Source: Melastoma dodecandrum (taxonomy: Eukaryota; Streptophyta; Magnoliopsida; Myrtales; Melastomataceae). Taken from it: a stretch of DNA of 64,000 nucleotides. The translations under genes were made by a program, and so were the position numbers. The stretch lies in the NCBI GenBank assembly GCA_029817715.1, contig JARUPY010000085.1:7130001-7194000 (forward strand), written 5' to 3'. The notes under the pieces are model-generated. The model made no database searches, was not told the origin of the DNA, and worked only from the letters and a program-made list of their open reading frames with translations. Of the stretch, positions 1 through 14,577 are shown in pieces; position 1 is the first letter of the stretch, and every line of letters begins with the position of its first letter.

Positions 1-1262
1 GTTTTATTATTAAAAAAAAAAATCGTCATTCGTGGTAATAATAACGTAATGAATGATATATTACCGGCGGGGAGGGGGAGGGCGCCGAAAGTGGAAAACC
101 ATATATCATTTTTTGGATGGATTTCCCAAGGTTGGACCTCCCCCCGATGCACACCTCCCCGGAATATTTGCGGTTGAATGAATCTACAAAACAACCCAAG
201 GATTCGTCCGAGGGCCACATCGCTCAGTGCCTGTGCCTCATTCAATATTTTAATATTATTGTTTCATGCATACCCGGGGTGAGCACCGTTCGGCGCTGTT
301 TTCCAAGAATATAAAATTTCGGAGCATTGGAAATGAGATATGGTTGGGAATGGGATAATGAAAGGCACATGCGGTTGTGGGTGGAGGTTTGCATTATTGT
401 GGAGGGACTTGTCTGACTGATGGGCAGAGCACGCACACCATTATCGTTGTCCCAGGAATTGTCTCCCCCCCCCCCTCCCTATCCATGGGAGGAGGGTGGG
501 GAGGGGGATTCCAATCCGGAGGGCTCCCCCCCCCCCCAATTTTCAGCAATTATTTACTGACTTTTTTGGGATGGGGGGGGGGGGGTGTAAATTGTTTCTT
601 CACTTTGGCCTTTTTTGACAATCGTGGGAGGGTGCTCCATCGTCGAGAAAAAGGGAAACATCCAGAAACATGGCCCTTACTCAATGACCCATCATCATTT
701 CACAAATTATGATGGCAATCGTTACGATGATGATGATAATGATAATAATAGAAGCCAAGTGCAGATGCCATTGCCAACACAGAATCCACGACCCCCCTGA
801 CCCTTAGGATTTGGACCCCTCCCTTTACTTTACAAAGGACCTCAAGTGGATGGATATTCATCGAATCATATTTTTATCATTATCTCTTGTTTTTTCTAAA
901 ATAAAAATATTGCTAAGAGAGTCCCGGTTGCCACGTGGCTTTTTTAAATTAAAAAAATATGGAATATTTAGGAGAGCGGGGTGAGACTTCGTTTTTTGGT
1001 CCTAAGATTGGGCTGGGCCTGACGGTTGTTGAAATTCATATACTATTGGATTGGAGATTGATTAGAAGTAGCAAGTAGTGCCTAGTGGGCTTTGGGTAGT
1101 CAGTCCATTGCCAAGCCAATGCCCCCCCGCCTCTGCTTCTCCCCCCCCCCCCCCCCCCCCCAAAACCCGGTTGAAGCTGGTTTTTGTTTAGCCAGCCATC
1201 CCACTTTCTTCCCCCAAAAAAGAAAGCCAATTCACTGCAACGGCGTCGTCTGGTGTGCCTCC
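1..1262. other. Upstream noncoding DNA
   Basis: I recognise no gene here. The stretch has C and G homopolymer runs (near 465-475, 520-530 and 570-580, and a 21-base C run at 1141-1161) and a GATGAT/AATAAT-type stretch near 725-752. Short open frames are low-complexity Gly/Pro/Ser products of these runs. The last few hundred bases are probably the promoter of the BPC gene downstream. Confidence 0.5.
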
Positions 1263-1280
1263 CTCTCTCTCTCTCTATAA
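1263..1280 (+). promoter_or_regulatory. CT (GAGA) repeat and TATA-like core of the BPC gene
   Basis: Seven CT dinucleotides run directly into TATAA (1276-1280), followed by a pyrimidine-rich leader. A GA/CT tract is the kind of element that BPC proteins bind, and the gene downstream encodes a BPC protein. Use as the core promoter is inferred. Confidence 0.4.
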
Positions 1281-2559
1281 CTTTTAAGCCCTAACCATCA
1301 TCATCCAAACACCACCAGCCCAGGAGTGTGGGTGTGTCTCTCCTCCGCCGTCCCCCTCACCCCACCTTCTGATCGGCGGGTCTCCTTCGGTATAACTTCT
1401 TCCTTCCGCGCCCCCCCCTCCCCCAACGAGACACTCGTCATCGAGATCGATTCCCTCTTTTCCCCTCTTCCTGTTCCCTCCCAATCTGAAAGACCTATCC
1501 CATCGTTTTTTGTCAATATATTTATAATTTGCTAGTCTTATTCTCTGGAGAATCTCGTCGTCTGACTTGTTCGATTCTGTTGTTTCATTTTCTCCCTTTT
1601 ACCTCTCCATTTGTCGCATTGTTTGCTGCTGTTGCTGCTTGGATAGGTTTTATGGAAGTCTTGAGCTTCCGCCGCTGATCTTTTCCATTTTATTGGCATT
1701 TTAAGTTGAGGGCTTTGGTATATCTCAATGAAGTCACTTCCTTTTGTAACTTTTGATCCCCCTTGTTATCTTGGTGGTGCGTTTTCACTGCACAATGCAT
1801 GCTCTCCCTGGTTACCTAATCCAGTTCCCTTCTCAATCGGCGACTTACTGGTGCTGCTCGTTCTTATTAACTAGGTTGTGCATTGAGTCGGTCCTCTTTT
1901 TTTGCTTATAATTTATCCATTGCCAGAGTCTAAAACGAATTCTGCTCTCCTTGAGTTGCTTGTTCCATTGCTCGGGGTTAATTTTGGATCCCCCCCCCCC
2001 CCCCCCCCCCCCGTCTATTGCCAGCGTAATGATTCCATTGGACTAGCCATGGCAGTTAATAATCTGTTTCCGTGTCCATGCCAACCCTTTGGTTGTCTTA
2101 GATCTCTCCTGTGATGTGGTGGTGAAAAGGGCGCGGACTCTCGATGCTTCTCTCTCTTCTTTATGTGTATAGAGCTTCTCTTTTAAAAAAAATCACCTGT
2201 TGGTTATGATCTGTAATCTCTTTTACTGATTTCGGTTGGAAAATAGTTATACTTGAATCAGCATTCTTATCCCCTGGCATTAAACACAGTGACAAAATGT
2301 CCAAATGGATGTGAATCACGAGTTAGCCTTGAATTATGCAGTGCCTCCTTGGAGTTACGGAATTTTAGTTTAGATCGCCAACCATTTTATGCCTCGTGGC
2401 TTAGACCTTTCTGTTGTAATTTTCACACTGGTTTCTTCTAGCTCGGGCCTTTTTTCCTCCCCGCCGGTTTCTCCGTTCATTATTTGTTTAGTATATGCTC
2501 TTCTGACTTGTGTTTTAACCGTTCCGAATGATCCGTTCGTTTGCCATCTACAGCGGATT
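1281..2559 (+). other. Likely 5' leader and leader intron of the BPC gene
   Basis: There is no recognisable coding exon. A pyrimidine-rich start is followed by T-rich, intron-like sequence with a 23-base C run (1990-2012). A good acceptor, CTACAG, ends at 2553, six bases before the ATG used for BPC. I looked for the usual class II BPC N-terminal exon here and did not find it. Confidence 0.45.
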
Positions 2560-3429
2560 ATGGCACCTCTCCATCAAATGAAGGAGACTAATGCCTTGGC
2601 TATGAACAAGAAGATTATGTCCATCCTTGCGGATCGTGACAGTGCTATTCGGGAGCGCAACATGGCTATGGCAGATGCAAAGGAGGCGCTGAGTGCACGG
2701 GACGAGGCGCTAAGGCAGCGTGACGAAGCTCTCATCGAGAGGGATAAAGCCTTGATGGAGAGGGACAATGCCCGGGCCGCTCTTCAGTTCTGGGAAAATT
2801 CCTGTAATTATCCGATGGTGGATGGTAGTTATCGAGGAGCAAAGCGGTTACATCGCACACCTTATTCCCGTGCTGACATAACTGATGCTCTGGCCGTGGC
2901 TGGAGTTAATGTGACCGATGCTTTCCCCATATCGAGCATTAGCGCTGAGGACGTCAAGCCCCGTATGGGGAAGCGTGCCAAGGAGAGTAGTAGATCCGCG
3001 AAAGCTGCTGGGACACCACGCAAAGGGAAAAAAGTTGGGGAGGATTTGAACATAGTGGTACCGAACAACGAGGGGAAGAAGACGAGGAATGGGTGGGATG
3101 GGGTAGAGGTAGGGTTTAACATGGTGGAGTTGAACGGTTCGAGCATGCCGGTCCCAGTGTGCTCTTGCACGGGCACGCCCAGGCATTGCTACAAGTGGGG
3201 GAAAGGCGGGTGGCAGTCGTCGTGCTGCACAACCAATATATCGGAGTACCCGCTGCCGCAGGTGCAGAACAAGAGGCACGGGCGGATGAGCGGGAGGAAG
3301 ATGAGCGGGGGAGCGTTCACGAAGTTGGTGTGTAGGCTGGTTGAGGAAGGTTATGATCTAAGCGTTCCCTTGGATCTGAAGAAATACTGGGCCAAGCATG
3401 GTACGAATAGGTACATCACAATCAAGTAA
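2560..3429 (+). CDS. BPC: BASIC PENTACYSTEINE (BBR/BPC) GAGA-binding factor, class II
   Basis: A plant-specific nuclear DNA-binding protein that recognises GA/CT repeats and recruits Polycomb or other regulators to developmental genes. The start chosen here gives 289 residues. The N-terminal 75 residues form a class II alanine-zipper coiled coil with repeated RDxAxxxRD heptads. A basic Lys/Arg stretch follows. The C-terminal domain carries the five spaced cysteines (CSC, HC, SCC) and ends in the family signature [13 protein letters not shown]. The closest types are BPC4/BPC5/BPC6. Class II proteins usually have about 20-25 more residues before HQMKE; these are absent. The frame stays open upstream to 2389, but that part reads as intron. 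The reading frame is intact in one exon. Confidence 0.93.
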   Translation: MAPLHQMKETNALAMNKKIMSILADRDSAIRERNMAMADAKEALSARDEALRQRDEALIERDKALMERDNARAALQFWENSCNYPMVDGSYRGAKRLHRTPYSRADITDALAVAGVNVTDAFPISSISAEDVKPRMGKRAKESSRSAKAAGTPRKGKKVGEDLNIVVPNNEGKKTRNGWDGVEVGFNMVELNGSSMPVPVCSCTGTPRHCYKWGKGGWQSSCCTTNISEYPLPQVQNKRHGRMSGRKMSGGAFTKLVCRLVEEGYDLSVPLDLKKYWAKHGTNRYITIK

Positions 3430-5000
3430 AAAGGCCAATGCTGCTGCTGCTGCTACTGCTGCTATCTCGTCTGTGGTCTGGTGTCTTTTAAGTTGTATAA
3501 CTCGTTTTATTTTTTTGCTGTTAAAAAAAGGAGGATTAATGTTAATTAGATAGATGGCCTTGGGATCGAGAATGACTTCGATGATGTAAGTAAGTAGATG
3601 TGGATATGAAGATCAGAGGCCATGTCATGTTCCATTCTTTCTTTCTTCCACGCCTCACACAGCCATTCCCATTCCCGTTCCCCGCATATTAATTAACAAT
3701 AATCGGGGGGGTGATGGAGTGGGGGGGAGTCGTTGTCTCCCGACCCTCCATGTGGAAGTTTTACGCCCGTTTCCTCCTTCTCCATGTGGAAAAAACACTT
3801 GGTTTTAATTGTGTCACCGCCACATGTTGGATTTTCTCCGACGTTGACTTAGGGGGGTGCCGTATTCATCTGTTACAAAGTCTTTTTTGTTTGCTGGTGA
3901 TGGGGAAATGGCATGAAATTGAGTTGTAAAAGAAAAAGGGAGTGAGTTGTTTAAGCCGATGAGAAGCACTCTAATCAATCATTCAATCAATCTAACTTTT
4001 CATTCAATTCTCTAGTTAATAAAATTGGGCACGCCTTTTAAATTAAATGTGGGTTGGGTTGAATAATGTTACGCCATCAACCACGTGGCGTCTTTTTTGG
4101 GACCCATCTCCTAAATATTGGGTCAACACCCCCCCCCCCTTCCCCGGCCGCGTTTATCCAACATTTGGGATTATATTTACTTAAAACCATAAAGGATTAT
4201 CCGAAACATGATTGATGTGACTCACGTACGTTTCTCTCTCGTGCCAATGGCGTAAAACTCGGTGTCAATCAACCTCCGATAGTTTGCACGTCCGCCGATC
4301 AAACTAATACCGCAGATAGTTATTTTTAAATTTGAATAAATAATGATTTAAATTTGATTTTTTTATAAGGAATGAGTTCTCATAAAAATCTGTATAGATA
4401 TTTCTCGAATTGGGGAAGAAACATTTGATTTGAAGCTCATCATCAAGTGTTCAAAATAAAATCGAAATCCAATTTCCCGTATCGAGTAAAATTACTACAC
4501 GCGGATCTCCCTAGAAAGGAAGATAAATAATAACAGGAGGATTTACTATTTTCTTTTAAAAAAGATTAACTCGCGCGAGTAAATGTTTTGGATTGGATGG
4601 GGGTGGGGGGATGGAAAATAGGCCAAATGGATAATTAAATTAAATTCATTTTTGCCTTGCCATTTTGACGAGTCAAAAGAAAGCGCGTCCCCCCCCCCCC
4701 CCCCCCTCTTCTTTAACCATTTCATTGCAATCACGATAAAAAAGAATTTGGGAACTTTATTTTTCTTTTCTTTTTTTTAATAAAGAAAAGGGGGACGGAG
4801 GAGGGAATTGATTGCACGATAAGCTGCGGAGGAGGAGGGAAGAAGTGAGGAGGAAAGCGACTCCCACCATCCATGCATAAATGAAATTCAAGTCGGAATG
4901 AAATTGAAATGAATCCCCCCCCACCCAAATTCAAATTCCCACAAAATTAACTGCTCCTCCTTTAACTATCTGCTAATGCTACAGAGAGACCGGATAGAAG
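3430..5000. other. Intergenic region
   Basis: It begins with the BPC 3' untranslated region, including a CTG/CTA-type repeat near 3440-3463. The rest is AT-rich with an 18-base C run (4689-4706). No further gene is recognised. Confidence 0.5.
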
Positions 5001-5614
5001 TAGTAGTGTTGGGTGGGAGTTAATAAAAGCTAAGCAGTGTGTGTTGCCGCGGGGGCGGGGGGGGACTTCATCCTCTTCTTACAACATCAACAACAACGAG
5101 AAAAAAAAAAAGAGAGAAAGGAAGAGAAGTCACGATATCCTTGTTCCTTTCTTCCTGCATTCTCTCCTCTTCTCCTTCAATTTCTAGTTCCCAGGTAAAA
5201 CCCTCCCTCCTCTTTAACACAAAAGATCACAAAAGCAGAAGAACATTATCATTTTCCTGAGTTGTTGTGTCGTGGGTGGCATCCATCATCCCCTCCCCTT
5301 CTTTGCAGTTTCCGTCTCCCCTTCCTGTTACTACTATTAAAAATAAATAAATAAAGTCGAGTTTGTTTGTATTGACCATCCGATTGCTTGTTACAAGGTA
5401 ACCCCTCCCCACTCCCACAACCCTCAATCAATGTGAAAGTCTCGTCCTTTTTCTCCACACACCCACCCTGACATTGCAAAAGTCCTTCCTTTTTCCAGCA
5501 GAGGAGGCTTCCTGGGTTCTGACTTCACTTGACTTGCTGTGTGGGTGTTAATTGGCCCGCCTCCTTCCTGCTGCTGCTGCTGGTTGGGGCATTTGGGTTT
5601 TCGAGGAGAAGGAG
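5001..5614 (+). promoter_or_regulatory. Leader region of the bZIP gene
   Basis: Purine- and pyrimidine-rich leader-like sequence with possible leader splice sites: a donor after CCCAG near 5194 and an acceptor TTTGCAG near 5307. There is no convincing coding content. Exact leader exons cannot be settled without transcripts. Confidence 0.35.
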
Positions 5615-8091
<2,477 letters not shown>

Positions 8092-8723
8092 GGAGATTTG
8101 GTGACTGTACCGAAATCACATTCCGGGGGTTCCGATCGGACCATCTCCGTCCACCACTCATCGGAAGTAGTTTCTGTCATAATAGTGCATTCATTCATTA
8201 GTTTTTTTTTTTTTTTGGGTTTGGGTATTGCTGTTGCATACAACATTAACATCTGTCGTTGTGTTCTCCCTATTGATTTGCATTTTGCATTTGCATGGAT
8301 GGAGTCAGTAGTTAGAGACCAAAATACCTTTTTTTTTTTTAATTATTATGATGAAGGAACGGCGAAAGGAGATTCACATACAAGAAGGGGCTGTAATATC
8401 TACTTATAAACATATATATATTATGTAACATTTCATTGATTTGTGGTGTATGTATATTGATAAAAATATGACTTGGATGTAAATCGGTTGTATCAAAGGG
8501 GGGTTATTAGTATGATTGATGTTGGACCTGAAACTATGGCGGGCTCAGGAGATGGTCGTGAGAATTTGTGGGGAGTCGGCCCAAACCGATTAGTTGGACT
8601 ACTGGGAGCTGTCAGTCATCGTCAGTGCCTCTTGGTGCTTTTGCCCTATGCTTTCCCAAAACGAGCTGATTGGAGTCTGAAATCGGGTCGTTTCTTTGAC
8701 AAAGGAGGGAGAGAGGGAGGAAG
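8092..8723. other. bZIP 3' region and ATP synthase e upstream region
   Basis: T-rich bZIP 3' untranslated sequence (T14 run near 8203) with a TATATATATTATG stretch near 8413-8426. The last 150 bases are the presumed promoter and leader of the next gene. No other gene is seen. Confidence 0.45.
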
Positions 8724-9431
8724 ATGGCGGCACCCCTACCAGGACCATACTCAGGCACTAGCACCCTCGCTTTGGTATTCCCCCCCCCCCCCCACCCCCC
8801 CTCCCCTCCTTGATTCATGCAATCCATCGGGGATCTGGTTTCTTATGCCAATTTATTTTTTTTGTTGTGGGGGAAAACCAGGTGGCTCGTGCCTCCGCTT
8901 TCACCTTCGGCCTCGTTTACGGCAACCTCAAGCTCAAAGTCCTCAAGGTATTTGCTGATTCGATTATGATCTGGTCCTTGATGAAGGATCGACCCCTTCC
9001 CACACCCTTTTTCTGGTTAGGTTATTTTTTTGGGGATGTTTCCTCTGGCCTCTGGAACTTGTCTTCTTCTTAGTTAAGCATCGTGACGGGTCGGGTCGGT
9101 CCTTTTGCATTCTTAGGCCTGGGAAAATTGTTGTTGGGTTACAATTTAAGGGCATTTGTCGATCAGAAGCCCCAGGAGTTTCAGGGGGGGGGGGTTTGAG
9201 TCGTAAAGGTCGAGATTGCTTTTGTTTCGTTTTGCATTTCTTCCTGCTTTTTGTGACTCGTCTCTGGCTTCCTCCCAGTGAGGTATTAGTGTTCTGGAAG
9301 CTGTCGTGACATTGAAATTCCGTATTGATGAAGATGCATCTGTATGGCTACTCAGAAATCCCTTTCTTCATGTTTTGTTACAGGCAAAGGCGAAGTCTCA
9401 TGCAAAAGCTGAAGCCAAGGCTCACCATTAG
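8724..9431 (+). CDS. Mitochondrial ATP synthase subunit e
   Basis: A small subunit of the membrane (FO) part of mitochondrial ATP synthase, needed for dimerisation of the enzyme in the inner membrane. Join 8724-8774, 8882-8947, 9384-9431 gives only 54 residues. It starts MAAPLPGPYSGTSTLAL, continues with a single membrane segment (ARASAFTFGLVYGNLKLK) and ends in a Lys/Ala/His-rich tail, AKAKSHAKAEAKAHH. This matches the plant ATP synthase E-chain family in length and layout. All three exons are in phase and flanked by GT/AG. Intron 1 starts with a 14-base C run. Because of its size, ordinary gene callers may miss it. Confidence 0.9.
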
Positions 9432-9847
9432 AAAAGTCTTTTCTTCTTTCCTGGTTGGTTGTTGTGGGTTACGGGAAATGGCAATAAGGGACCTGTTGAA
9501 GCCCCCTGGGCATACATCTTAGTCTGGCTCCTGCCAATTGCTGTTAGGTCTTTTAAAATGTCCCCGTTGAGTTATTTTTCTTCTTGATATGGCCCCGTTC
9601 ACGGTGGCTATGAGTTTACAATGGTGTTTAGGCTGGCTTCGAAGTCACTTTTCTTCTTTTAAGCTTGATACTCATTGGTTTGGATTACGATTATTGTGAC
9701 GGTTGTTCGGAACTGCTACTCAAACCAAAGAAGTGCTTCTCCCCGTTGATGTTCTGCATCTTAAGATCATCTAACTGCTCCATCAAAACTCACTTTTGCT
9801 TATTTAAGTAGTTACCTTATGATTTGGAAGTTATATCGGATTGTGTT
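9432..9847. other. 3' region of the ATP synthase e gene
   Basis: T-rich sequence without recognisable coding content, presumably the 3' untranslated region and spacer. Confidence 0.4.
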
Positions 9848-10665
9848 AGCTTGGTATTTATCCAGCTGTGCTGTGACCTTGACAAACACCAGAAAGCTTA
9901 CAGAGGCCAAAAGAATGAGAGAGAGACAAATGAAAATCTTATAAGTTTTTCTCACCTGAATGGACTCTGCTCGTTACAGGACACCTGAGGGGAGAACACT
10001 GAGAAGATTATAAGGCATGTATGAAGGATTCCTACCACAAAAATCTGCTAAGATGAAGGTGTGAACTATTTCTGAGGCGAGAACAATTGACGGCCGCCCC
10101 CGGCAGATGACCACTGCTGCCAGAAGCTCAATCCTATCAGTTCAAGCAATAACGAGCAAACAAAGGCAGCATCGAGTCAAACATATAATAAACAGAAACG
10201 GGCTGATGGTTAAGGTGATTCCAATAGAACATACAATATTATGAAAATGAGAAAAAGAATCCACAAAAGGCAGTCGATTGTGGATAAATTGATTGAAAGA
10301 GACGACCACCATACACTTCTATTAGAGCAAGTTCAGACTTGGATGAACACAGGCTAAGCAAAAGCATAATGTGCCGCCGCGCAACAATCTGCCAAAAGAT
10401 AGAACTTCATCAATCCCCCCGCCCCATCTACAAGATCCATAAAAGGACATGGATTAGTCATGCTTTACTTGAGTGTGTTGCAGCTGCACAAAGTACTGAA
10501 ACAGCAGCTTCGAGGTAGACAGAAAGAGGCTCATCAACTCCAGTTCACCATGGGGTGAGAGGTCCCAAGGGTGGCACATGGTGCGTCCACCCGAAACAAT
10601 ACACCACCACTAGTTCAGAATGGGATCAGAGCAAAAAGCAAGAACACTTGGTATACAGTAAGTAG
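9848..10665 (-). pseudogene. Truncated copy of the ERD2-like receptor gene
   Basis: This stretch matches, in the same orientation, about 30385-31460 of this window, which holds exons 3-6, the introns between them and the 3' region of the intact ERD2-like gene. On the minus strand the equivalent of exon 5 still reads SEIVHTFILADFC (intact gene: SEIVQTFILADFC). The stretch before it is scrambled, the exon 4 equivalent has an internal deletion (ACAGGCTAAGCAAAAGCAT), and the last exon is gutted. Introns are retained, so it arose by DNA duplication and not from an mRNA. It is nonfunctional. Confidence 0.8.
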
Positions 10666-11421
10666 AGAGGGGTCTCATTGGATGATGACAATTTGGTCTA
10701 ACACTAGGAAGGGGGGGGGGGGTCATTTCAATTCACCACCACCCCCCCACGTTCATTTCACTTCACTTGGAAAGAAAACACATAGGCAAAGGTGAGGGCG
10801 ATCTTCTTGAAACGCATAGGATGGGGATCATGAGGAGCCTCCAGCATATTTTATAGCTGTTTCATTGGGAAATCTCCCACTGCAGGAGGATTATCCTCTA
10901 ATTTGTCTAGTTCCCTTTTAACTGAGGACGCCATTGGGACGTGCACACTACACGATCAGACATATGCGCGTTGTAGTTTCCACATGCAAAAGTAAAAAGG
11001 AGGTTATGCCAAGTTTAGGTCCGGGACTTTCTCTGCGCATATTATTTGGAATAACATTCCCATGAAAAACGTTATGATTGATCAATCCACGTTATTATAT
11101 ATTCACATCCCGAATGAATGAATGAATGTTGGTCGTTTCCAATGCGAAATTATAGGAAATGAGATAGGGAAAGCCTTGATGGGGGATGCGGCGTATTTTA
11201 TCACCATTTACGAAAAAATAAATACGTCCCAGAATGTATTATAATTGATGGACGCAGATATTTTTACTTGGAATGGCCCACCTTCATCGCTTAAAATAAG
11301 AAATCAAATAAATATGAGGCAAATCCTCTTCTTTCCATTTAAAAAACAAATCAATAAATACACCACATCCTCAGATCCAATATATTTGATTTCGACCATC
11401 TCAATCAATATATTCGGCAAT
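10666..11421. other. Intergenic region upstream of SAUR 1
   Basis: AT-rich DNA with a G run near 10708-10717 and (GAATGAAT) near 11112. No gene is recognised. The last few hundred bases are the presumed SAUR promoter. Confidence 0.4.
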
Positions 11422-11440
11422 TATATATATATATATATAA
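11422..11440 (+). promoter_or_regulatory. TATA tract of SAUR 1
   Basis: An alternating TA run ending in TATAA lies about 140 bases before the first ATG of the SAUR gene. It is followed by a leader with CT and GC repeats (11517-11541). Confidence 0.5.
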
Positions 11441-11576
11441 ACCTCTAATAAAGTAAAAGGTATCGCACAGATTCGCCCCCTCATACTCTCTCACTCCTTC
11501 TCTTTTATCTTTCTTCTCTCTCTCTCTCGCGCGCGCGCGCGCACACAGAGACGAGCAAAGCATCCTTTTCCACCTT

Positions 11577-11975
11577 ATGCACTCCCTCGCTATCTTGCCA
11601 GAAAGGCGAATGGCCAACGCGATCCGTGCGGTCGTAACCTTACGACATATGCTGAAACGTTGGCGCCACGAGTCCACCCCACCTCGAACCCCTTCCCAAG
11701 TGCCGGTGGGTCACGTGGCTGTCTACGTGGGGAGCAACCGCAAGAGGTACGTGATACGGGCTACGTACCTGAACCACCCTACGTTCAAGCGAGTGCTGGC
11801 TGAGGCAGAGGAGGAGTTTGGATTCCCAGCGGAGGGACCCCTGGTCATCCCCTGCGAGGAGTCCCTGTTCGAAGACATCCTGGCGTCGTTGGCGTCTCGG
11901 TCGACTACTCACAACAAAAAGCAAGCGGGGGTGGGCCAGAGATATAGCAGCCACGTTGGGATAAGGGTAGGCTAA
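11577..11975 (+). CDS. SAUR-family auxin-responsive protein 1
   Basis: Small auxin-up RNA protein. Characterised SAURs promote cell expansion by inhibiting PP2C.D phosphatases and so activating plasma-membrane proton pumps. Single exon, 132 residues from the first ATG; a second ATG at 11610 (MANAIRAVV) would give 121. The core has PVGHVAVYVG, KRYVIRATYLNHPTF, AEEEFGF and PLVIPCEESLFEDIL, the SAUR domain in the usual order. It lacks the Met-Gly-Gly before the LxIPC motif and has a long charged C-terminal tail, so it belongs to a different subgroup from the others here. Neither ATG has a strong context; which one is used is uncertain. Confidence 0.9.
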   Translation: MHSLAILPERRMANAIRAVVTLRHMLKRWRHESTPPRTPSQVPVGHVAVYVGSNRKRYVIRATYLNHPTFKRVLAEAEEEFGFPAEGPLVIPCEESLFEDILASLASRSTTHNKKQAGVGQRYSSHVGIRVG

Positions 11976-14134
11976 GCTTAATCAAGGCCCTTGCTTAAGA
12001 ATTCCTATTGAAATGTACAAAGACTCTTCCTTAATTAATCAGTCCGTGTGTTTCCCTGTTACCGAATACGATGAATACTGTCAGTATGTAAATATCGGGG
12101 AGGAACGGATTTTAATGCTTGTTGTTTGTTACCCCCAAAAATTTTTAATGGTAGGCGGAGGAAGTTTCCTGGAACATTCTCATTTAAAATTTAATAGATA
12201 CGTGTTCAAATTCAAATATTCATGAGGCTTGTTCATTCGGCCCATAAATCCTTACTGGGCTCTACTATACTTAGTACATGGGCCGAGTCCATTAACACAT
12301 TCAGAATTCCCCAACCCAACCCAACCCAACCCTCAGAAATGAAATGCTTTATCAACCAAGAGGAAGATGGGATGATTGTTCTATAACTAAGGGTTTAGCC
12401 AGCCAGGTTAAAGGGTTTCCTGATATTTCACAAGACTCTGTAATAAGTCAAGTTGTGGGTGTCCCCTTGGGTACGAATGCTACTTACTTCATTCGTACCT
12501 CAGTGGATAATGAACATCGCCGGTGGTTGTCTTGTCTCTCTCTCTCTCTAACCAACCCCACTCTTAACTTTTCCGATGTCTCCTCTCACTCAAATTGAAA
12601 GTGAATGGTGTGTGGTCCACATTCCCTTCCTCGATGCTTTTTGCATTTTTTTTGATTATTTTATTTCCATCAAAAGCGTTGGCTTTCAGTTTTGTTTGTG
12701 GGAAAATCTTCTTCTTGCAGCACGACGGTGCATGAGGACAATGTTTTAGCCCCACCAACTTCAAGAAAAGAGGGTGAATGAATGGAGGAGAGGAGAGGAG
12801 AGGAGAGATCGTCATGACATGTGAAGCTCGAACTCAGGAACCCAACAACAAGACGCGATATCATATCACTCACGGCGATTATTACTCTTCCTCAAATGTC
12901 TTTGTCCAAATCCACTGTCTGGATATTAACTATCCCCTCCCCTCTTCTATGTATAAACAATACTGGAAACAATTCATTTATATTTAGTAACAGGGAGAGA
13001 GAGAGAGAGAGAGAGTAGTGGAGTAATATTCTGCATGATGTTTCCCTTTCCCTTTGCCCTTCGGTTCTTTTTCTTTGTGGTTACAGAAGGTCGAAAGGGT
13101 TGTTGTTGTCAATGGATGGAAAGGAGTTGGGGTGAGGAGGAGGGGTGTGGGGGGGGGGGGGGGGGGGGGGGCGGGGACTCCAGTCACAACATGTGGCTTT
13201 AGAGAAGAGAGGGTCCTTCATAAAAGACACACACTCGACATATAGAGAGAGAGAGAGAGAGATGGGAAAGGAGAATTTCGAATCGAATCCAAAGGAAAAG
13301 ATAGGGACCAAAAAGCTAGATCACATGCTAACAATGGCATCTCCTTGTTGATTTGATTCCATCATCATGGACCTTTGCCCCTTTCTATCTCCTTCACCTG
13401 ATCCATCCTCATATCCCCCCCTCCCCACACACGCACACAATATATGATGCTAAGTTGGGTAGCCGGATACTTCAATTTGGAGGGGTGGATGCGAATGAAT
13501 GAACGCTTGAATCTTTTCTGCCTTCTTACTTTTAAATTTTTATTCCAAAAAAAGGTTGTCCTTTGTTACATGCTTCAACTTACGTGAATTGTATAGCCTC
13601 AAAGTCATTCTCTACGTGTTATCCAAAAACTTGGCTAACCTCCTGGGATTGCTTGGTGTGTATGTTCCTTCATGAATCACATACCCTGCTGGTCATCTTA
13701 GGTAGGAGGGCATTTATTTTGGTACTAACACTGGACACCCGCTTGTGGAAGTGGATATTGAGACGAATCCGCACATATTGATAGATCAGTGAAGAAAATC
13801 ACATGCATTTTTTGTAATCAAACCTTCTCTCGTAAACGGTGCATAGTGTACACCCAAATACAAGGAAAAAAATTACAGCATAAGGATTCTTCATAAGGTC
13901 CGGGTTAGGGAAAGTCAATCAGAGGACTTGGAGGAGGCAGGGAAAAAAAAATGAAAAAAGGGGGGTTGATCTATCGCATCATATATGAAGATGATGCTTC
14001 TTCTTCTTCTTCTTCTTCTTCATCTTAATGATGGTGATGGTCTTGTCGTCCTGCCTCTCCCTTTTCTCCGAAAAAATAGCAGAAACCCTTCCAAATTGGT
14101 TTTTTACTAGAGTAACCGTGTTACGTCCCGCTGT
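11976..14134. other. Intergenic region between SAUR 1 and SAUR 2
   Basis: No gene is recognised. It holds a short CCCAA repeat (about 12309-12333), GA microsatellites (12994-13015 and 13243-13262), a 23-base G run (13149-13171) and a TTC repeat (about 13997-14020) just beyond the end of SAUR 2. GGCCCA/TGGGCC-type motifs occur near 12240-12285. Confidence 0.5.
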
Positions 14135-14458
14135 TCATCTGATGATGCAGGTGAGTTGAGATCGGAAGACCACCTCCTCGCAAGGGATGGTGAGTCCCAT
14201 GTCGTGGTCGAACCCAAACTCCTCCTCGGCTTGTCGGAGGAGACATTGGAACTCGGGGTGATCGAGGACAGAGATGGGAACAATGTACCTAGTCCTGTTC
14301 TCCCCGACATAGATGGCAAAGTGGCCTTTGGGAACATCGAGGGGGAGGCCGTCCTCGTCATAGCCGACGTTGATCTTTTTGCCCAAGCTGGAGCACCGCT
14401 TGAGGATCTGCTTGAGGACGGCCGTGTTCGGCAACTTGTTCAATTTCCCGTGGGCCAT
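14135..14458 (-). CDS. SAUR-family auxin-responsive protein 2 (SAUR12/16-like)
   Basis: Single-exon SAUR, 107 residues, and the only one of the five on the minus strand. The N-terminal [14 protein letters not shown] and the core [51 protein letters not shown] are close to the highly conserved Arabidopsis SAUR12/SAUR16/SAUR50 group, which acts in shoot elongation and light responses. The start at MAHGK was chosen because it aligns with that group's N-terminus; the frame is open further upstream. A TATA box lies 120 bases before the ATG. Confidence 0.93.
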   Translation of the reverse strand: MAHGKLNKLPNTAVLKQILKRCSSLGKKINVGYDEDGLPLDVPKGHFAIYVGENRTRYIVPISVLDHPEFQCLLRQAEEEFGFDHDMGLTIPCEEVVFRSQLTCIIR

Positions 14459-14577
14459 ACTTGTAAGTAATCTCTTGGGGAACAAAAAGAAGGTTAGGAG
14501 GGGGAGTTGAGGATGGGTGGAGGGGATATGGGACAATGAGGAGTGTGGTTTGTGGAGGAATATGGGAGGGGTGATGG

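Noticed and set aside
12309..12333. CCCAA repeats resembling telomere DNA
   Set aside because: The unit is CCCAA, not the plant telomere unit CCCTAAA, and there are only about four copies.
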